From: Acanthaster planci
Taxonomy: Eukaryota > Echinodermata > Asteroidea > Valvatida > Acanthasteridae
NCBI RefSeq assembly: GCF_001949145.1
Contig: NW_019091523.1
Span: 249,534-313,533, forward strand
Reading direction: 5' to 3'
DNA: 64,000 nucleotides
Below, piece by piece: positions 12,635 through 24,476 of this stretch; position 1 is the stretch's first letter, and each line of letters starts with the position of its first letter. The notes under the pieces are model-generated. The model was not told the origin of the DNA. It was given only the letters and a program-made list of their open reading frames with translations, and did not search any database. Position numbers and translations under genes: made by a program.

Positions 12635-15600
12635 TGTCGTGTTGTGATTCCTCTACCTGCCCCCTAGGGGATTACTTCTCATGTCAAGCCCATGAATTGG
12701 GAATTCCCGCAGCTTTCGGCTATTGCCTGGTAATTACGGAACCATGCCCACCTGTTTCTGATATCAATCCCAAACACTGGCCCAAAAACAAAAACACGGT
12801 CCTCTGGATATTATGAATCCATGGTACACCTCCTGGATACGCTGACAAAAAAAATTGGATTCCGGGTACTAGGTTCAGTTCAGAAAGAAATCAATTTATA
12901 TTCAAATGTCGCAAATGTGCCTTGGAACAATGACTGCACTCCATCCTTAATTGAAAGATGTTAATATTTCAACGTATGGTAGATATGAAGTTCACTCAAC
13001 ATGTTCAATATCATGTGCATACATACATGAACTCAGTCATTTTGTGCTTGTAGAATATACTTGTATGTGCAATAAAATACCAGGAAATTGAAACTTTTCC
13101 CCACTTTTAGAGGTTATCAGGACTAACGTTTTGACTCTTTCTCTGGGTTCATCTTTTGTTGTTACTATGAGAATGAAGAACTTGGACTTGACATTTTAAA
13201 GTATTTCGAAGTGTGATGCTGTCAAATGCTACAATGTACTGTATTGTATTCAGTTAAGTAAAGCAATTTTTACAGTGTAGAGCTTGACGCGTCATGCTAT
13301 GAATTCACGTACAAATACATGTATACATGTATATTGTTTAGCACTTAATGTGCCTCCGTGCCTGACATGTAACACATTTGTCACCATTCACATTCATAAT
13401 GTACCACGTCTACACAGTACATTAAATAGTGCGTGAACCCTACATTCAAACATGCCACAAGGCACAGGTACACGTACAGCAATGCTGGGTTCAGCGGACA
13501 GTCCCTCACTGAACAGCAAGCTGAAACGGAGATCCACTTCTCAATTAACAATTCACCGGGGCTGGTTTTTAAGCAAAAGCTAATCTGACTATGGAGGAGG
13601 CAATTCCAGCCTACACCGTCTAGCCCTCACTGTCACTGTCACGTTCAGCATCTAATCACAAAGATATGTGGTTGAGAGGCCTCTGTTAGTTACCCCTGGG
13701 TGGTGGTAGTGGCAATGGCGACGGGGGAGGGGGTTGTACACATAAATGTGTGCATGTTTTTCCTGATCTATTGCAACATGAGTCATTGATCTCAATAGCT
13801 TCCAAGAGCTGCACAGTGAGTCACATACAATCCAATGGGAGACAGAGGATTACAAATCTTTTTTCGGGGGGGAGGGGAAGACTGGAGGCTAATATAACAT
13901 GGACAAACCATTACTGGGCTGCACGCGTGCTCTGCATCAAAATAATCCACCACCCATGGAGACATTCTCGGTTTTAAAAATTCATGCCTCTGGCATTTGC
14001 AAGAAGGCGCAAATTCACCTCGAGAGTCTGATATGAAATTATACGGATCATCTGTCCTGCATAAGCACTACACACACGTAAGGTTTGTGCTTACAGTATG
14101 CTCCATTTCAACAACATTGCATCTTAAATTCAAAGCCAAATACCTCAACGGACAACACAAGGAACGGTGCAATAACTCCAAAACCTGCGAACCAAAATAC
14201 ATGTACATTTATTTGAGAAAAAACCTCGACGGCATCACCTTGTTAAATTATTACCAGTAAAATGTAAACCACGGCTCAAAGGAAGTAACACAACTATCAA
14301 TGAAGGCAAAGTTTTTTTAAAAAGTCCAGTTTTGGCGCAGAAAGCATTCTGGTAGGACACCATTAACGCAGCACTGCATCCGGTGTAGGAATAAGAGCCA
14401 GGAACCTACTGCAAAACTGAGCCCAGCGCCATTAATAAATTTTAACAAGAATGTACATGTACAATGAAGTTCTACCTGTGTTTGCAATGTTTTCTCAACG
14501 ATAACTATGGAACTTTTTTTAGTACGTCCCTCAGTAGATGGTGACTGCTGGTGCTAATGGAAATGGAGTTTAAAACAAAGTGGACATGGTCCATTTATCC
14601 TTAAAATGCAGGCGTACTTATTGTCCCATTAAAACAGCTTTATGCTTTACTGATTTCAAAAACATCTACCGGAATTGAATGAGCTTTTACACAGCAGTCA
14701 AAAACAGAAGGCCGCATTGTTTTTCAGGGAAAACTTGGATAATTTATTCAAAGAACCACTTCAACCAAATTCAATCTACTTTTTGGATATATCCTTCAAA
14801 TGCCAAGGGACGCCATTTTGCTTGGTCCTACTCTGAAGATGTAATCAGGAACTGCAAACTAGCAATCTGGCTTCTTACAGTTTCCGTGGCTTTGTACTTT
14901 AACATTAAAAAAATTCACCACTGTGGAGCAAATGGTAAATGGCATATTCTCTGCACTTGACTTTCGATGGGCAAAATCCCAAGTGAAGTAAAATGTGATT
15001 GCCTGTCCTGCATGTGCTTTCCTCAGACCTGAGATCCTTCGAAATCTGTGTGGATTTTGAAAGATTTAAATGTTACATAATGGTAAGTTTAAACGGTGGT
15101 GGAATACTTGGATCTTGAAAGTAGACATGAAACAATAAATGTGCATGTACCTATGAGAGATTTTACCGTCATTCTGAGCAGGTTTCTACCTTCAAAAAGT
15201 GTATAAAAGCTATTGACAAGTATCAAACACCAACAAAGAAGTTTAAAACAAGCAGAAAAAGAACAGAGAATATCAACATGAAAAAAAGGTTTTTATTGAC
15301 CTTCAGCTTCAAAAAGATTACATAATTCCACATAAAACATTTGACTGATGTACGCGTTTATGCAAGTTTAATTGCTTTAAACAGCTACATGTTCACTTGT
15401 TTTCAGCCATCAACGTTTGAATACATAATGTTGAACCTGATGCTTGCTCTTGCCTGATAACTTTTAAAAAATACTTCAGGGCTTAAGAATACTCTGTCCT
15501 CATCACAAGAAGCCAGACATCATCAAAGTGTTGGCATTAGGATCTTAAAAGCTTTGACTTCACCAGATTTGAGTCCAAGATCTCTTACATTGCCTTCATG

Positions 15601-16712
15601 TACAAACATTGCAAATGTTGGAGTGTTTTGAAAAGTGTGGCAAACCAACAATTAGAAGCAAGTTGTTATTCTGGCTATCCCAGCAGGCTCGGTAGCATTA
15701 AGCCTCGTAAAAACCTCTACAAAGGGCGGAAAGAATTCCACCATAGGTAGTCACAACTTTCAAATGTCAAACACACCAACATATTTAGCCCTTTATTGTA
15801 CATTTCAAATCTGTTCCCCACCATTCCCTCCACATTTTTTCGCACTAAAACTCTTCTTTTAAAAACTAACACTGACTCTTCTTAAACTTGTCAGTGTTCG
15901 TGACACTTAAAAACTGTGATGGTCTAAAATGGAACTCTTCACCAGAAGGTTTGAGTCATCACTGTTTTGCATGACATTGCGTCAGTGGACTGCTATTTAA
16001 GGGGAACTCTACGGTGTGCCATTGCAACATCTGTTATAGGAAGAACTTCTGATTGAATTTATTATCCATCGCTAAATGGAAAATTTTTTGATTTTTTCTT
16101 CACGATTGGGGCAAATCAATGTTAATTTTAAATGCCCCCTGTCCAAGTTGAAAAAATGGCTATGTATCATGTTGTTATTCAGAAACATGAGATCATTCCA
16201 GCTCTAGAAACTCAAGCTCGTGTTCAAGATATATGAAATTCTGTGATGAGGGCTTGAAACAAGTATGAGCCTTTTTTATGTGATCAAGAAAATTTGCCAG
16301 ACCCAATCCTTGCGTCTGAGTTTTTTTAGGTAGTTGGTGCACTGGAGGCATCCCGAAACAGTCTTCCTACAATGCATCACATAAATGCGACATTCAAATC
16401 AGTTATGTCACAGTGTTTCACACTGTGGGGGTGTTTCCCAAAGAGGGCAGTTTGGTGGGCCACAGTCAGGTTGATGGCCCAACCTATTTTTTCCGCGTTG
16501 AAGTATTTCACACTTTTAGGCATTTTTGGGGTTTCTTGAATGTCAACAAGCAGTACTAAGTGAGTTTTATTGGGGTTTGGTTGGTGAACTTGGGTCGGAT
16601 ATTAAATCTGTCAAAACAAAACTAAGACCTCAGAACCAAGACTCCGGTCTAGAGGAAAAAGGCACACAGTGAGCACACGTCCTAATTGCAAATTTCCAAG
16701 ACATCATGACAT
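12635..16712. other. No gene recognised
   Basis: AT-rich DNA. A minus-strand AATAAA reads across 15292-15297 but nothing coding is visible upstream of it. No tRNA, repeat family or open frame stands out. Confidence 0.5.
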
Positions 16713-16822
16713 CCTGTGCACAAACATTAGGAGACTGGTTTGAAAAATTCCAAGTGTCTTCTAAAACATTCTCTGCTCAATGTGACTTTTTTAGGACATT
16801 AATTTGACTTTCTTGTGGCTGA
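16713..16822 (+). repeat. Direct repeat, copy 1 (partner at 17603-17722)
   Basis: Starts CCTGTGCACAAACAT, contains GAGACTGG..TGAAAAA and ends near TTTTTAGGACAT then TGGCTGAT. The same order of words recurs 890 bp downstream with about 65-70% similarity by eye. Confidence 0.6.
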
Positions 16823-17602
16823 TACACAAGCATTAGTCCGACAGGAAAAATTCATGACTGTGCACGGCATTCTTCCTGTTAAAGAGCATTAGGGCTTGAG
16901 TTACTAGGATATCCAGCCAGTTTGGGGTTTTTTGTCTGGCATTGTCTTAGTGGCACAACGTTCGGTAGCTGTGATCACATCGAGTTGCAGACCGGGCATT
17001 CCGCCACTAGGGAAACAGTCGTTGACATGCGTGTGTAGACGCCGCACACCTATTGTGAATGGTCAGCTCGGTGGACGCCAAGTGGCATCATCTCCAGGCA
17101 TACTACCATACAGTTTGAATGGCTACATGAGAAAGATGGCGATTTCGAGCTTGGCCGACAAGTGGGTTTCGGATTCAAACAGGAAATGTCTTTCTTCTTC
17201 CCACATGTGATTAAACCTTACCACCATCACTGGAATTTCTGATTCCCACTGAATCCTACAATGGGCGTATTGAAAAGTTTAAGGACCATTCTGTAGGCGA
17301 ATTCTGAGGATTCAGATTCGGGGCACAGCATGTACAAGCTAGGAAATCGATTTAATAGAAGGGGAGGCCTATGAAGGGTTCTTTGACTCTACTAGGCCCT
17401 ATTAGACTATCGCTCGACCATTTCCAAATGTCAGTAGATGAGGATATTCGTAGAGTCCAAGTTACTGGTACTTGGACTAACACTGTCTAATGTCCATGAC
17501 GGTATAGGTGCCAGGTCCCTTATTTCGCCACTTCGGACTTGACAAAAGTCTGATTGGTAGGCCTAAGGGAAAGAGTTTCATATACCGACAACATTTAATG
17601 CC

Positions 17603-17722
17603 TCTGTGCACAAACCTACGAGACTTGCCTGAAAAAAAACATGTGTTCTCTAAGTAAATGTTTGGAAATTTTCCCAGCTAAATTTCACTTTTTAGGACAT
17701 GTTATCACTGTGTAATGGCTAA
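17603..17722 (+). repeat. Direct repeat, copy 2 (partner at 16713-16822)
   Basis: CTGTGCACAAACCTACGAGAC, then GCCTGAAAAAA, TTTTTAGGACAT and ATGGCTAAT match copy 1 in the same orientation. The pair may be a local duplication or the ends of a decayed element of about 1 kb. Confidence 0.6.
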
Positions 17723-18551
17723 TTTCTAATTTGGCTTGTTCCGTATATGTAGGTATGTGGCAATTTTCATTGAACAGCCCTATCGATTTTGTACTCAGCC
17801 TCGTTTTCAGTTTTTTCATCGGTCCGATTTTAGCACTCCAGCGCGGCCATGTTGGTGTTTCCCCATGTCTGAAAATAACCGAAATTATGTAGAACCCCTT
17901 TCCTACAAGGTTTGATGACGTACATGTGGTTACAGATCAGCCATTTTATTTTGTCCAGAAAATATTTCCAAAAAAACAACTGAAAGTCACTCTTCCCAAC
18001 CGGGTAAAATATTGCATAGAATGGGTGGTCAAAACCTTCAATAATTTTATCAAAGATGACTTTAAGAAACTTTCTCTTTTCTACAACTGATTGACTGTTC
18101 GATTATACTGTATTTAATTTGTGAGATTTGACAGGATTTTATCGATCCCCACATGGTTCTTTTCGGCCAGCAGGTATGTGATCTCAGCTTTATGCCGACG
18201 TGGTACAATTTCCGCTGCAATTATGACAAAGAAATTGTCGTTTTTATTGCTTCTGATCAAATTTAATGGATTTTCTTAAGTGAATAGATGTATTTACCGT
18301 AGATTATTGAAAATGAAAGTTTAAACTACAATGTTTGAAGATGAAAAAAAAATTGTATTGCTGCACTGTTATTGGGAAAATAAAGCCATAGGTTAATTGT
18401 GAGTCATGTGACCTGAATACCACTTCCTGATTGGCTTAGAGTCTGTCATAAGCTGTTCTCAGCTGACTTGTTTTTCTGATTTTTAATGGACATGGATTTT
18501 AAGGGAATTACAAAGCCATTTTTATTTTCGTACAGATTTTAAATACATCAG

Positions 18552-18835
18552 GAGTCAAGTTGGCGTAGTGGTTTTTTCCCTCACTTTCCACCTCTGCCAT
18601 GTGGGTTCGAATCCTGGCCCGGTCCACATGTGGATTGCGTTTTCAGTCCCTACCTGATTCTGTGGGTTTTACCCAGGATATTCCTCTGGGGTTTTCCTCC
18701 CACCTCTACAACTACCTGCTTTGCATTGTCTCCTCTCTTCAGGTTTCTTCTGGCTTGCAAGCTACAGTGCCTGGGCCCCGTTGAGGAATCCTTGGTGTCA
18801 TTACCAGAAATGATTAATAACAACAATAACACTAC
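18552..18835 (+). mobile_element. tRNA-derived SINE
   Basis: A-box-like TGGCGTAGTGG near 18561 and a perfect B box GGTTCGAATCC at 18604-18614 mark a tRNA-derived head. A pyrimidine-rich body with TTTCCTCC / GGGGTTTTCCTCCC words follows, then an AT-rich tail of (AAC/AAT)n type ending near 18835. The tRNA part is diverged and the Pol III gene would not fold to a mature tRNA. The family differs from the SINE at 3.7 kb. Confidence 0.75.
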
Positions 18836-19464
18836 ATTTTTCTTTTTTTTAAAAATCTTTTCTTTCCAAAGTCCTTTTTTTTTTTAACTATTTCTATCAT
18901 GTTTTTTAAAACCTAAAAGGAATTTCTGTTTCAGTCACGATCCATTCTGTGTATTCCTATTGCTTGTACGAAACAAAATAATAACCCCAGCTCATGTCTC
19001 TTTTTAGCTGTAACTTTCTGTTGGAGAAGGGTCATCTTGGCAGTAGAGTGTACATCACAACTCGGAGACTGTCCTCGTATTTGGTGAAGTCTCTTTATTC
19101 AAGGACAAAAATCAGTCCCCAGAAAGAAAGAATGTCCCTCTAAATGGGGACGTTTTTTTCAAGTGGGCTTGGTGATCTTACCATTGCTCTGGGGATCCTT
19201 TTAATGCCTTAATTGGATTCAACAGAAGAAACACCCAAGGCTACCGTTAAAAAAAATTCTACCATTTACTTCTAGTAAGATTAAAACCAGGAGTCTACAG
19301 TGGCACATAAAGGGTGCAGAAAGGCCGCATCTAAACAATACTTCCAAAAAACAATTCTTCATGGTATAGTTAATCAAGTGACATGGCACAAAATTCATAA
19401 AAACAACTGAAATAACTAAATAACTAAATATGAATGGAAATTATGGGAGAAAAAATTGATAATA

Positions 19465-20454
19465 GCATGTGGCAGTGTTGTAGGTCTCGAGACCGTCTTA
19501 AAACCTTTTTTTGCGGTCTCGGTCTCCCCTTTCAAAGTCTCGGTCTTTGGAGGGCCGGTCTCGGTCTTGCAAGTGCCAGTCTCGGTCTTGGATGCCGTAG
19601 TCTCGGGTCTCTCCCTCGAGACCAGTCAAGACCATAACAAAATGCGCATCTAGCTACCACGCATGCACGTGATTGCAAAAGGCAAAATTACCTCTGCTCG
19701 AGTCAAATCTTCAACCACTGATATAAATACAACACAGTAATGTTCAGATTTTTTGCAATTAACAATGAAATCGAGGCTGGAATGAAGACTAGTCAATGCA
19801 GCAAGATGCAACCTTGTCCAAAGTTGTTACTTTATTTCCAATCCAGAGTAGCCATGCAGCTTGACACCATGGAGATAAAGTTGTGAGTAGCGGAATTCGC
19901 ACACTAGACTGGTGCCCTACGTAGTTTCCTGCTGAACATAGGGCTGGGACGGGAACCAGTCTGTGTGTGTGCGCACGCTATGAATTGTGTACACCAGTGA
20001 AAGTGCTTTCAAGACACAAGATTTGTTTTTCAGTATTTTGCTTACAAAAAAAGTCTAAGGATGTTTGTTTCAATGTTTACATCATATCATTTGGGACACT
20101 CGGGTTGAAAATGACCAGACCAGGGTAAAAGTAGAGCAGTATCACTGATAAAAGAACTGAGACATTCTTTAACAAATATTTGACCTGTGTGTGTGTGTGT
20201 TTAAGCTAAAGTTTTCATTATATTTCTTTTGTACTTAATTGTACTGCCATATGTTTGTCCCTATTTACTTTTTGGTAAAAACTAAACATTGGTTTATGGC
20301 TGGTCTCGGATGTCGTGGTCTCGCTCTTGACCTGCAAAAGTCTCGGTCTCAAAGTCCTGGTCTTGGTCTTGAAGGAGTAGGTCTCGGTCTTGGTCTCGTA
20401 TGCCTTGGTCTCAGTCTCAGACATCAAGGTCTCGGATACAACATTGGCATGTGG
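19465..20454. mobile_element. hAT-like non-autonomous DNA transposon with 8-bp duplication
   Basis: The body, 19473-20446 (974 bp), is flanked by identical 8-bp direct repeats GCATGTGG at 19465-19472 and 20447-20454. Terminal inverted repeats start CAGTGTTGTA (left) and, read from the right end, CAATGTTGTA. An 8-bp duplication with CAG/CAA-type termini is characteristic of the hAT superfamily. Both subterminal zones (19480-19635 and 20297-20435) are packed with GTCTCGGTCTTG-type repeats, as expected for multiple transposase binding sites. No transposase is encoded, so it is a non-autonomous (MITE-like) copy. Confidence 0.85.
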
Positions 20455-20710
20455 ATATTTTTTTTTTTACGTAAGACCACTTGAGAAAGAATGTCCCCTT
20501 TTGAGGAGACAATCTCTCTTTCAGGGGAGTCGTTTTATGCCCAAGGGACTTCTGCGAATCCTGTGACAGTCCCTGAGTTGTGATGTGCACCTCTACTGCT
20601 TTGGGGTCACTGGAAAGCTTGTTTCAAGACCTTTCCAACCGTATACAATGCAGTGGCATTTAACAACTTTGAACTTTTTTTGGGCCACATACCTAGTAGG
20701 CCTACTTGTA

Positions 20711-22179
20711 CCGAATATAGGTCACTTCGGCACCTTGCAAACTCGGCACCTACCAACTGGGCACCTAGCCAACATGGCACCTAAATTTTGCCTCCAGTCT
20801 GCATTTTTCAACTCGGCGCCTGACCAACTAGGCACCGGCTCTTGCAACCAATTGGTCCTAATTCCGTACATGTGCTTGGTAAATGTAATATACGTAATGC
20901 TTATTGTTTGGGATTTCGGTAACTCAATTACTACAAGAAAACCGACAAAGAAATTCACAAAGAAACAAGAGTTTTGCATGCAGAAGGGAAGATTGAAGGA
21001 AAAACATAGTTGAAATGAAAGTCCAATCTTAATTTAACCCCTTCACGCCAGGGCGCGGGTAGAGCCGCCGTAAAAATTGAGATCCTCAGCCCGCTTTTCA
21101 GCTATTATTCTCGACCCACGCTCGAGCGAATACGATGAAAGAAGGCAGAACCTGGCTCTTGTATATATAGTAACTGGCCTTTGTGCGTAGCCCAGAAATG
21201 AAAGGACCAAATTTGCATCATAATCACCAGCTTGACAATAGTCCTCACTTTGAAAAGAGGCAGCTGGGATGTGGAAGCGTGAGTAGAGCCACATGCCACC
21301 GAGCAATCAGCCTTTAATTGTGTAATTCAAAGCGTGAAGAGCACGCAGGGCCACAAACCAAGAATTTGCAGTTTGGCAGGTGGCCTTCGTGGCCAAGCGA
21401 GGCTGGAATTCTTGGAGTCAGCTTTTGGGAAGAAATTCCCAGCATGAAGGGGTTAAAAAAAAGAAAGAAAAATAACCCTTGCCTTATCCTGGCCATTCCG
21501 TGAAAACTCATGATCGAAGTTGCCCCCGCATCCCCGGCCCCCAAACGCGACCCACAAGCCAAGCAACTACTAAGCTCCGACAAAGTTTTCCTAGTTCCAG
21601 ATCATTTCATCCAGTTCCGGATCGGGTCAAAAACTTCACTCATGAAAAATTCTCACGCGAGAAAATCATGTTTGTTTCAGCCAAAACCACCCAAACAAGC
21701 AGATTTTGCAATGAAGCATTATTTTCTGATTTACAGAAATTCAGTTAGCGTAACAAATTTGTAAAGTTTCCATATGTCCAAATTTTTAAAAGAGAACTTG
21801 CGTAAAATGATTAGATCGAAGCACGCGCACGTGCTCACAACCACCCAAACAGCTTTGACAGCACCAAAAGCACCATCACCGGGCAAAATTCATGCGCACT
21901 AAATACTGTGGTAGCGCATATATTTGGTGCCAGGGTGTGTAGTCTACACACGCAATCCTGGCCAGAACTACATGCAAAAAGAAAATGTACATTTAGTCCT
22001 TGGCAAATTTCGAAATAATGGAGACCCTCAAATCGGTTTGATTCAATGGTCATTTGATTCAAGAATCTTGGTGGCTGAAGAGTATGAGGTGCCGAGTTGA
22101 CAAGGTGCAGAGTTGGCTTTTGCACAGGTGTCGAGGTGGTGGGTGCTGAGTTGGCAAGGTACCAAGTGACCAATTACCC
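20711..22179. mobile_element. Inverted-repeat element with GGCACC subterminal repeats
   Basis: The left end carries GGTCACTTCGGCACCTTGC then AACTCGGCACCTACC. The right end, read in reverse, carries GGTCACTTGGTACCTTGCC then AACTCAGCACCCACC. Several further CAACTCGGCGCC-type units lie inside each end (to about 20850, and from about 22085). The exact outer termini and target duplication are not clear. No transposase is visible. A piggyBac-like MITE is inserted inside it (21038-21452). Confidence 0.7.
21034..21456. mobile_element. piggyBac-like MITE with TTAA duplication, nested
   Basis: TTAA at 21034-21037 and 21453-21456 flank a 415-bp body starting CCCCTTCACGCCAGGG and ending with the near reverse complement (read from the right: CCCCTTCATGCTGGGA). 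TTAA duplications and CCC-initial termini are the hallmark of piggyBac elements. It has no transposase, so it is non-autonomous. It sits inside the element at 20711-22179 and is therefore the younger insertion. Confidence 0.8.
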
Positions 22180-22394
22180 TTGTATTAGAACTTGTAGGTT
22201 ATACATGTAGGCCTATCATGCCTACAGAACTCTTTCCAACTAGCTCTACTGAGTGGAGCGTCAGTAGGCCCTATTCCTCTTTTTCGAATTTTGGACTGGA
22301 TCGGTCATACCCTACTAACGCTCCACGACATAACATGTAGGCCTAGGCCTACGTAGTAAAGTGGCAACGGTTCTCAAAAATTACAAAGACTCAC

Positions 22395-22486
22395 CAAAAA
22401 ATACCTTTATCACCAACTTCTGGCTTTCTTAAATTCCAAAGCTTTTGGGCATGTTGGAGCTTTAGTGATATTTTCGACTTCAAAAT
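22395..22486 (-). CDS. Candidate exon, unidentified protein
   Basis: A 92-bp minus-strand segment between a TTTTGACAG acceptor and a strong TTTTTG|GTGAGT donor. One frame is open throughout (starting ILKSKISLKLQHAQKLW and ending VGDKGIF plus two bases) and would need a preceding exon ending on a codon boundary. The candidate exon at 22746-22790 ends in another phase, so the two do not join directly. Unrecognised. Confidence 0.25.
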
Positions 22487-22745
22487 CTGTCAAAATCCGA
22501 CTGTTTTCGGTATTTTTTTCAATAAATACTGGGGCCAGAATGAGGTTAGTATTTACAAATAACCTGCACGAGCTGTGCACATCCACCTCTGCAACACCAG
22601 AACACGGTGCGGTCCGCGTTGCTCGATCGTACTCATACACACGGTCATTACAGTCGCTACGGTAGGATGGGCCGACAAATTCACGATAGAACAACCACAA
22701 ATCATTCTCTATTTACAAAATCAAGAACGATAATATAATACTCAC

Positions 22746-22790
22746 AGTCTTCGGAGTCGTCTTCAAAGTTCTGTGATAAATAACTGAGGT
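22746..22790 (-). CDS. Candidate second exon of a minus-strand gene (MADLSYLSQ...)
   Basis: A 45-bp segment with a strong acceptor (CTCTTTTGGTTTACAG) and donor (GACT|GTGAGT). Joined to the putative start exon at 22877-22883 it gives MADLSYLSQNFEDDSED, an acidic N terminus. Phase fits exactly (one base plus two bases make the Asp codon). I do not recognise the protein. It may be the 5' end of the minus-strand gene whose possible exons are scattered to 1.7 kb, but the link is unproven. Confidence 0.4.
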
Positions 22791-22876
22791 CTGTAAACCA
22801 AAAGAGAAAAGGGTAAATAAGACAAAATGACTTGTATTTCAGCGGAAGAGATTTTACACAATTTACTGTCACTCAC

Positions 22877-22883
22877 CCGCCAT
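22877..22883 (-). CDS. Candidate start-codon exon, minus strand
   Basis: ATGGCG G followed at once by the consensus donor GTGAGT, in the context CAACATGGCGG. A Met-Ala start next to a donor is a common first-exon arrangement. It would place a promoter near 22.9-23.0 kb, divergent from PIGM, whose start codon is 1.4 kb away. Confidence 0.4.
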
Positions 22884-24311
22884 GTTGAAATGCTACACGA
22901 GGCAAATTTTACGACAGTTGATTGGTCGGTTTCGACGAGGTAGATATAAGATGACGGCGTGTACGATGTCTCAAAACGCATTCAATTTATAAGAAAGGGT
23001 GCTTTACATTTTGTTGAAATGTTAAAAACGGAAATTGCATTTGACTTTTTAATAGATATCTCATGTTTTAAACGAGAATAAAATAATCATATTGCGTTTC
23101 TAAAATAGACGCATATACTGTTCATCTCGAACAACCCCTGTAAATAATGGTCCCTTCTTGTTCTACAGGAAGTGAACTTCAAACTGGGTCGCATTCATTT
23201 TGTAGAATAAATGCGGCCCAGTTTGAAGATCTGATCGTGTGAACATGGAGGTAATCCCTAATGGGTAACACGTGAACTTTTAAATGGATGTCAAAAAGCT
23301 TTGTAATAAATATATGAGAAACCATGTGGTAACTAGTAGTGTAGATAATTCTGCCCAGTACTAAAAGAATGGACGGTGGTTGGCGTCGTTGATGTCGTTT
23401 TTGTTTGCTTTTGTTTTATGGTCAATATTTTCGGGGTTTGATATGGATCGTGTGCATTCCATCTTGACTACACCCTCCTGAGTTGATTACCCCATCTATG
23501 ATTAATCAATGGATCTTCAAACTTCAAAGGGTAGACTCCCCCCCCCCAGGTCTAATCAGCTTTGAAATGCAGTACATTAAATTTGCACCAGAGTCAAGAC
23601 TGTGCTTATTGCCGACCACGGATAAGTCGGTAAACTTAAAGAGTTCATGCTAGCTTTACTGCCTGGTTTGAAATAATTAACGTTTCGGCATGCTCTCAGT
23701 TGTGTGCATATATTTCATGATGAAGTTTTATAAAGAGATTAATCTGAAAGCAGTGGTTTTATCATTTAAATATTTTATTTTTTACAAATTTGGCTGTTTT
23801 AGTAGTTGCTTTATAACCTGCATTTTCAAAGCGGCTGTTCTGATTAAGAAAAAAAACCTTAAATGACGTCAAGACCCCTATGACTATGTCATTCCTTCAT
23901 GCCCCAAAACAGCTCCCGCTTCACACTCCAATGTCAAAGGAAGATGTTTAGCAATTTGGTTTAAGCCATCCTCAACATTTTCTCTGAGTGATATTTCACA
24001 GTGCACGTTTTTTGTGCGATGATTTACGAGTACATGTTTAAGCTTTTATCATCTGAAGACCAATTGTTTAAAAAATCGGGCAGGCATGCACCATTCTTGC
24101 AAAAACACGGCCATTGTTCCAAGAAACGTCAGCCAAACTTTAATGTTGACTTTTCCAATTTCCATGCTTGATGGATGCAACTGCCAATATTCTCCCCCTC
24201 GGCTGTGGTAAAGAGTCTGAGAAAGCCCAGCTGTGCTAGGGTTAAAAGAGAAATGCTGCAGTTGCATTTTAAAAGCTTTTTGTATGGTTTTGTCACCAGA
24301 TAATTCCAACA
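22884..24311. promoter_or_regulatory. Intergenic region upstream of PIGM
   Basis: No open frame of note. It should hold the PIGM promoter and 5' UTR and, if the minus-strand start at 22.88 kb is real, a divergent promoter. It includes the hairpin at 23177-23228 and further ATTAATC words near 23480-23510. No TATA box that I can defend. Confidence 0.4.
23177..23228. repeat. 23-bp hairpin with 6-nt loop
   Basis: CTTCAAACTGGGTCGCATTC... (23177-23199) pairs with 23206-23228; 21 of 23 positions are complementary, one of the other two being a G-U pair in the + strand RNA. The loop is 23200-23205. It could be a decayed foldback element or a transcribed hairpin; no flanking duplication was seen. Confidence 0.75.
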
Positions 24312-24476
24312 ATGTCAGTGAAGTCTTACGGAGTTGCTCTCGGGTGGTGTGCAGCAGCGTTCCTCGTCAGGTTCATCCTGGCCGCCTACGGGGAGTGGCA
24401 GGACAGGACCATGCTTGTCAAGTACACCGATGTGGACTATCATGTCTTCACCGATGCGGCTAGATATGTGTCGCAG
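24312..24476 (+). CDS. PIGM: PIGM exon 1 (residues 1-55)
   Basis: From ATG to TCG CAG|GTGGGC, ending on a codon boundary. It encodes the first membrane segment (about residues 8-26) and the lumenal DXD motif. It reads directly on to GGC GCA TCA in exon 2, restoring the conserved G[15 protein letters not shown]. Confidence 0.95.

Noticed and set aside
15292-15297. Minus-strand AATAAA suggesting a gene end at 15.29 kb
   Set aside because: No coding exon could be read on the minus strand directly upstream; single hexamers are frequent in AT-rich DNA.
17222-17255. Minus-strand short exon reading IQWESEIPVMV
   Set aside because: Splice signals are acceptable, but it could not be joined in phase to any supported neighbour except through a weak candidate near 14.5 kb.
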